A DNA stretch of 64,000 nt from Halochromatium roseum (GTDB lineage Bacteria > Pseudomonadota > Gammaproteobacteria > Chromatiales > Chromatiaceae): assembly GCF_016653315.1 (NCBI RefSeq), contig NZ_NHSH01000076.1:62001-126000 (forward strand). Direction: 5' to 3'. How positions within the stretch are numbered: the stretch's first letter is position 1; every line of letters begins with the position of its first letter. Positions 61,322 to 64,000 of this stretch are shown one piece after another. Below the pieces are notes generated by a model. It saw only the letters and a list, made by a program, of their open reading frames with translations, did not search any database and was not told the origin of the DNA. The position numbers and the translations under genes are program-made.

Positions 61322-62316
61322 TCTCTTCGACCGACCCGACCACGGCGAATCCGATCTACTTCCACGATTACCATCCGACCCCTTCGGACCTACGTGCCGA
61401 GGTGCTGGCCGGGCTTGCACAGCCCCGCAAGCAGCTCTCGCCAAAGCTGTTCTACGACGCCGAGGGGTCGAAGCTGTTCGACGCCATCTGCGAGCTGCCA
61501 GAGTACTATCCGACCCGAACCGAGATCGCGATCCTGCGTGAGCATGGCGCCGAGATGGCACGCCGGCTGGGTCGCGAGGCGCTCTTGGTCGAGCTTGGCA
61601 GCGGCAGCAGCCTCAAGATCCGGGTGTTGCTCGAGGCACTGCAGCCGGCGGTCTATATGCCGGTGGATATCTCCAGCGAGCATCTGCAGCGGTCGGCGCA
61701 AGCGCTTGCGGCGACCTTCCCGAAACTCGAGGTGCATGCGGTTTGCGCGGATTACTCGACACCGTTCGAGCTTCCGGTCGACGATCACTCGCATCCGCGC
61801 GCGGCCTTCTTCCCAGGCTCCTCGATTGGCAATTTCGAGCCCGCGGAGGCTGAGCAGCTGCTGCGTCGCGTGGGTACGATTCTCGGGCCTGAGGGCCGGC
61901 TGCTGATCGGCGTCGACCTGATCAAAGATCGCGCGCGGCTCGAGCGTGCCTACAATGATGCGGCGGGCGTGACCGCGGCGTTCAACATGAACCTGCTCAG
62001 CCGCATCAACCGCGAACTTGATGGTAAATTCGATCTTGCCCGGTTTCGGCACGAGGCCTTTTTCAATGCCGAACAGGGACGCATTGAGATGCACCTGCTC
62101 AGCACCTGTGACCAAGATGTCGATGTGGCTGGCGAGACCTTCAGCTTTCGCGAAGGCGAGACCATCCACACCGAATGCTCACACAAGTACAGCGTGGAAG
62201 GTTTCCACGCCTTGGCCGGCCGAGCTGGCTTCCAGCCCGAGCAGGTCTGGACCGATCCCAAGCAGCTCTTCAGCGTCCATTGCCTCGTCCATCGGGGCAC
62301 ACTCGCGACGGAATAA
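61318..62316 (+). CDS. egtD: L-histidine N-alpha-methyltransferase EgtD
   Basis: 332 aa. [71 protein letters not shown] and [20 protein letters not shown] are the EgtD order. Trimethylates histidine to hercynine, the substrate for EgtB. ATGA overlap with egtB; GGAGGA lies ~8 bases upstream within it. No egtA, egtC or egtE follows, so the route after the sulfoxide is not seen here. Confidence 0.95.
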   Translation: MISSTDPTTANPIYFHDYHPTPSDLRAEVLAGLAQPRKQLSPKLFYDAEGSKLFDAICELPEYYPTRTEIAILREHGAEMARRLGREALLVELGSGSSLKIRVLLEALQPAVYMPVDISSEHLQRSAQALAATFPKLEVHAVCADYSTPFELPVDDHSHPRAAFFPGSSIGNFEPAEAEQLLRRVGTILGPEGRLLIGVDLIKDRARLERAYNDAAGVTAAFNMNLLSRINRELDGKFDLARFRHEAFFNAEQGRIEMHLLSTCDQDVDVAGETFSFREGETIHTECSHKYSVEGFHALAGRAGFQPEQVWTDPKQLFSVHCLVHRGTLATE

Positions 62317-62327
62317 CGAGACAGCCA

Positions 62328-63794
62328 TTGAAGTACCAGGATCTGCGCGATTTCATCGACCAGCTTGAGGGTCGGGGCGAGCTTAAACGCATCCGCATTG
62401 AGGTCGACCCTTACCTCGAGGCCACCGAGATCTGCGACCGCACCTTGCGTGCTGGCGGTCCAGCACTGCTGTTCGAGCGCCCAAAAGGTTCCCGGGTGCC
62501 GCTGCTCGGCAACCTCTTCGGTACGCCACAGCGGGTCGCGCTCGGCATGGGGGAGGAGTCGGTCCAGGCCTTGCGCGAGGTCGGTAAATTGCTCGCCTTT
62601 CTCAAGGAGCCAGACCCGCCAAAGGGGATGAAGGAGGCCTGGCGGACCTTACCGATCTTCAAGAAGGTGCTGGACATGGCTCCGAAGGTGCGCCGCAATG
62701 CGCCCTGCCATGAGCAGATCTTCGAGGGCGACCAGGTTGACCTCGGGCGCTTTCCGATCCAGCACTGCTGGCCTGGCGATGCCGCACCACTGATCACCTG
62801 GGGACTGGTGGTCACCCGCGGCCCGGAGAAATCGCGGCAGAACCTCGGCATCTATCGGATGCAGGTGCTCGGCCGCAACCGGGTCATCATGCGCTGGCTT
62901 GCACATCGTGGTGGCGCGCTCGATTTCCGCGACTGGCAGCGCGCGCACCCGGGCAAGCCGTTTCCGATTGCGGTTGCACTGGGCGCCGATCCGGCCACCA
63001 TCCTCGGCGCTGTCACGCCGGTGCCAGACAGCCTTTCTGAGTATGCCTTTGCCGGTCTGCTGCGCGGGAGTCGCACCGAGCTTGCAGCCTGTATCGGCTC
63101 CGATCTGCAGGTGCCGGCGACCGCCGAGATCGTCCTCGAGGGCCATCTCCATCCGAATGACATGGCGCCCGAAGGGCCATTCGGCGACCACACCGGCTAC
63201 TACAACGAGGTCGACGACTTCCCGGTCTTCACCATCGATCGCATCACCCAGCGCAAGCAGCCGATCTACCACAGCACCTACACCGGACGGCCGCCGGATG
63301 AGCCCGCGATCCTCGGCGTTGCGCTGAACGAGGTCTTCGTGCCGATCCTACAGAAGCAGTTCCCGGAGATCGCTGACTTCTATCTCCCGCCCGAGGGCTG
63401 CTCCTATCGGCTCGCGGTGGTGGCGATGAAGAAGCAGTACCCCGGTCATGCGAAACGCGTGATGCTCGGCGTCTGGTCTTTCCTGCGCCAGTTCATGTAC
63501 ACAAAGTTCGTGATCGTGATCGATGACGATGTCAACGCACGCGACTGGAAAGACGTGATTTGGGCCATGACCACGCGGATGGACCCAGCGCGCGATACGG
63601 TGATGATCGAGAACACGCCGATCGACTATCTCGACTTCGCTTCACCGGTCTCCGGGCTCGGCTCCAAGATTGGTTTTGACGCCACCAGCAAATGGCCGGG
63701 TGAGACGACGCGCGAATGGGGACAGCCGATCCGGATGGATGCGGAGGTCAAGGCACGGGTCGACGAGCTCTGGCCGCGACTGGGTATCACTTAA
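62328..63794 (+). CDS. ubiD: UbiD-type prenylated-FMN decarboxylase
   Basis: 488 aa, close to E. coli UbiD (497). [20 protein letters not shown] at the start, then [40 protein letters not shown] region ([20 protein letters not shown]) with the catalytic Glu of the E(x)5R(x)4E type triad, and [20 protein letters not shown]. Decarboxylates 3-polyprenyl-4-hydroxybenzoate in ubiquinone synthesis; the flavin-prenyl transferase UbiX is not in the window. The start is taken as TTG 62328 because MKYQDLRDF is the family start and the reading frame upstream overlaps egtD in another frame. Confidence 0.93.
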   Translation: MKYQDLRDFIDQLEGRGELKRIRIEVDPYLEATEICDRTLRAGGPALLFERPKGSRVPLLGNLFGTPQRVALGMGEESVQALREVGKLLAFLKEPDPPKGMKEAWRTLPIFKKVLDMAPKVRRNAPCHEQIFEGDQVDLGRFPIQHCWPGDAAPLITWGLVVTRGPEKSRQNLGIYRMQVLGRNRVIMRWLAHRGGALDFRDWQRAHPGKPFPIAVALGADPATILGAVTPVPDSLSEYAFAGLLRGSRTELAACIGSDLQVPATAEIVLEGHLHPNDMAPEGPFGDHTGYYNEVDDFPVFTIDRITQRKQPIYHSTYTGRPPDEPAILGVALNEVFVPILQKQFPEIADFYLPPEGCSYRLAVVAMKKQYPGHAKRVMLGVWSFLRQFMYTKFVIVIDDDVNARDWKDVIWAMTTRMDPARDTVMIENTPIDYLDFASPVSGLGSKIGFDATSKWPGETTREWGQPIRMDAEVKARVDELWPRLGIT

Positions 63795-63797
63795 AGG

Positions 63798-63870
63798 CCG
63801 CCTCCGCCCCTTGCGTCTGCCATGGCATCAGCGCTGGTGACGGACGCTCCTCGATCCGGGGCGGAGGCGG
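63798..63870. terminator. Long-loop inverted repeat between ubiD and RRM gene
   Basis: CCGCCTCCGCCCC (63798-63810) and its exact complement GGGGCGGAGGCGG (63858-63870) with a 47-base loop, starting 3 bases after the ubiD stop and ending 22 bases before the RRM gene's stop. No T-run. Confidence 0.5.
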
Positions 63871-63892
63871 ACCCGTGCTGAGACCCCTGTGC

Positions 63893-64000
63893 TTAGTAAC
63901 GCTGTTGGGCTCGTTCAGTGCGTGGTTTGGCCTCGTTAACAGTCAGCTTGCGGCCGTCCTGCATGGTGTCGTTTAGTGCTTGGATCGCATCTTCGGCCTC
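63893..64000 (-). CDS. RRM-type RNA-binding protein, 3' part only
   Basis: Read from the right edge leftward the frame gives EAEDAIQALNDTMQDGRKLT, VNEAKPRTERAQQRY and a TAA at 63895-63893. This is the end of a small bacterial RNA-recognition-motif protein (A..AI..LNG....GR.L.VNEA.PR). The 5' part, with the RNP-1 motif, lies outside the window. Such proteins are common in cyanobacteria and some gammaproteobacteria. Confidence 0.85.
   Translation of the reverse strand, partial: EAEDAIQALNDTMQDGRKLTVNEAKPRTERAQQRY

Overview
The window is GC-rich, densely packed, bacterial chromosomal DNA, almost certainly from an autotrophic gammaproteobacterium, most likely a purple sulfur bacterium of the Chromatiaceae type. 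That placement is inference from gene content: class I fructose-bisphosphatase, a DabAB inorganic-carbon uptake pair, ModD/Mop molybdenum proteins typical of phototrophic proteobacteria, paired YeeE/YedE sulfur-type permeases, and aerobic/anaerobic cobalamin genes. No rRNA, tRNA, CRISPR array or intact mobile element was seen.

Layout. 0-3.4 kb: cobalamin genes (cobL/cbiET cut by the window edge, cobB, cobE), ending in an IS4-type transposase remnant. 3.5-10.7 kb: a 1,712-residue hybrid sensor kinase with three periplasmic solute-binding domains, a response regulator, and a decaying zone made of a tandem copy of the kinase-tail/regulator-head junction plus a broken Phd/PIN toxin-antitoxin pair. 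10.7-23.6 kb: mixed housekeeping and envelope genes (SelO, a YbaY/MliC/META-like secreted protein, YihY, an aldo/keto reductase, a SEC-C protein, Uma2, a nucleotidyltransferase remnant, a ceramidase-like membrane protein, a membrane-embedded spermidine-synthase-like protein, an exported Pcm, a histidine phosphatase).

23.7-29.2 kb: a leftward operon dabB-dabA followed by a soluble PDC/Cache sensor, likely for bicarbonate/CO2 accumulation. 29.3-37.0 kb: molybdenum island with ModE, ModD, a two-domain Mop protein and ModABC, interrupted by a methyltransferase and an AlbA_2 protein. Two inverted repeats with the architecture of the E. coli ModE operator lie in front of modD and modA. A possible 35-residue membrane peptide is translationally coupled between modA and modB.

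37.1-43.1 kb: two YeeE/YedE half-transporters, an Nramp-like carrier lacking the canonical metal motif, and a complete TonB energising operon (acidic periplasmic protein-exbB-exbD-exbD-tonB). 43.2-48.9 kb: the giant helicase Lhr. 49.0-64.0 kb: MoeB/ThiF-type adenylyltransferase, YkgJ protein, fbp, DUF29, an ArnC-like/ArnT-like/PAP2 operon for lipid-linked sugar transfer, SYLF and DUF4342 proteins, SrkA kinase, a zinc alcohol dehydrogenase, the ergothioneine pair egtB-egtD, ubiD, and the 3' end of an RRM RNA-binding protein running off the right edge.

A recurring oddity is simple-sequence DNA. Three intergenic arrays share a 13-bp period with unrelated unit sequences, and hexa- or dodecanucleotide repeats inside modC, lhr and the acidic TonB-operon protein add Asp- or Gln/Ala-rich linkers. 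The clearest candidates for new biology are the DAB operon with its His-rich DabA insert and soluble sensor, the ModE operators with the coupled small ORF, and the acidic protein leading the TonB operon.
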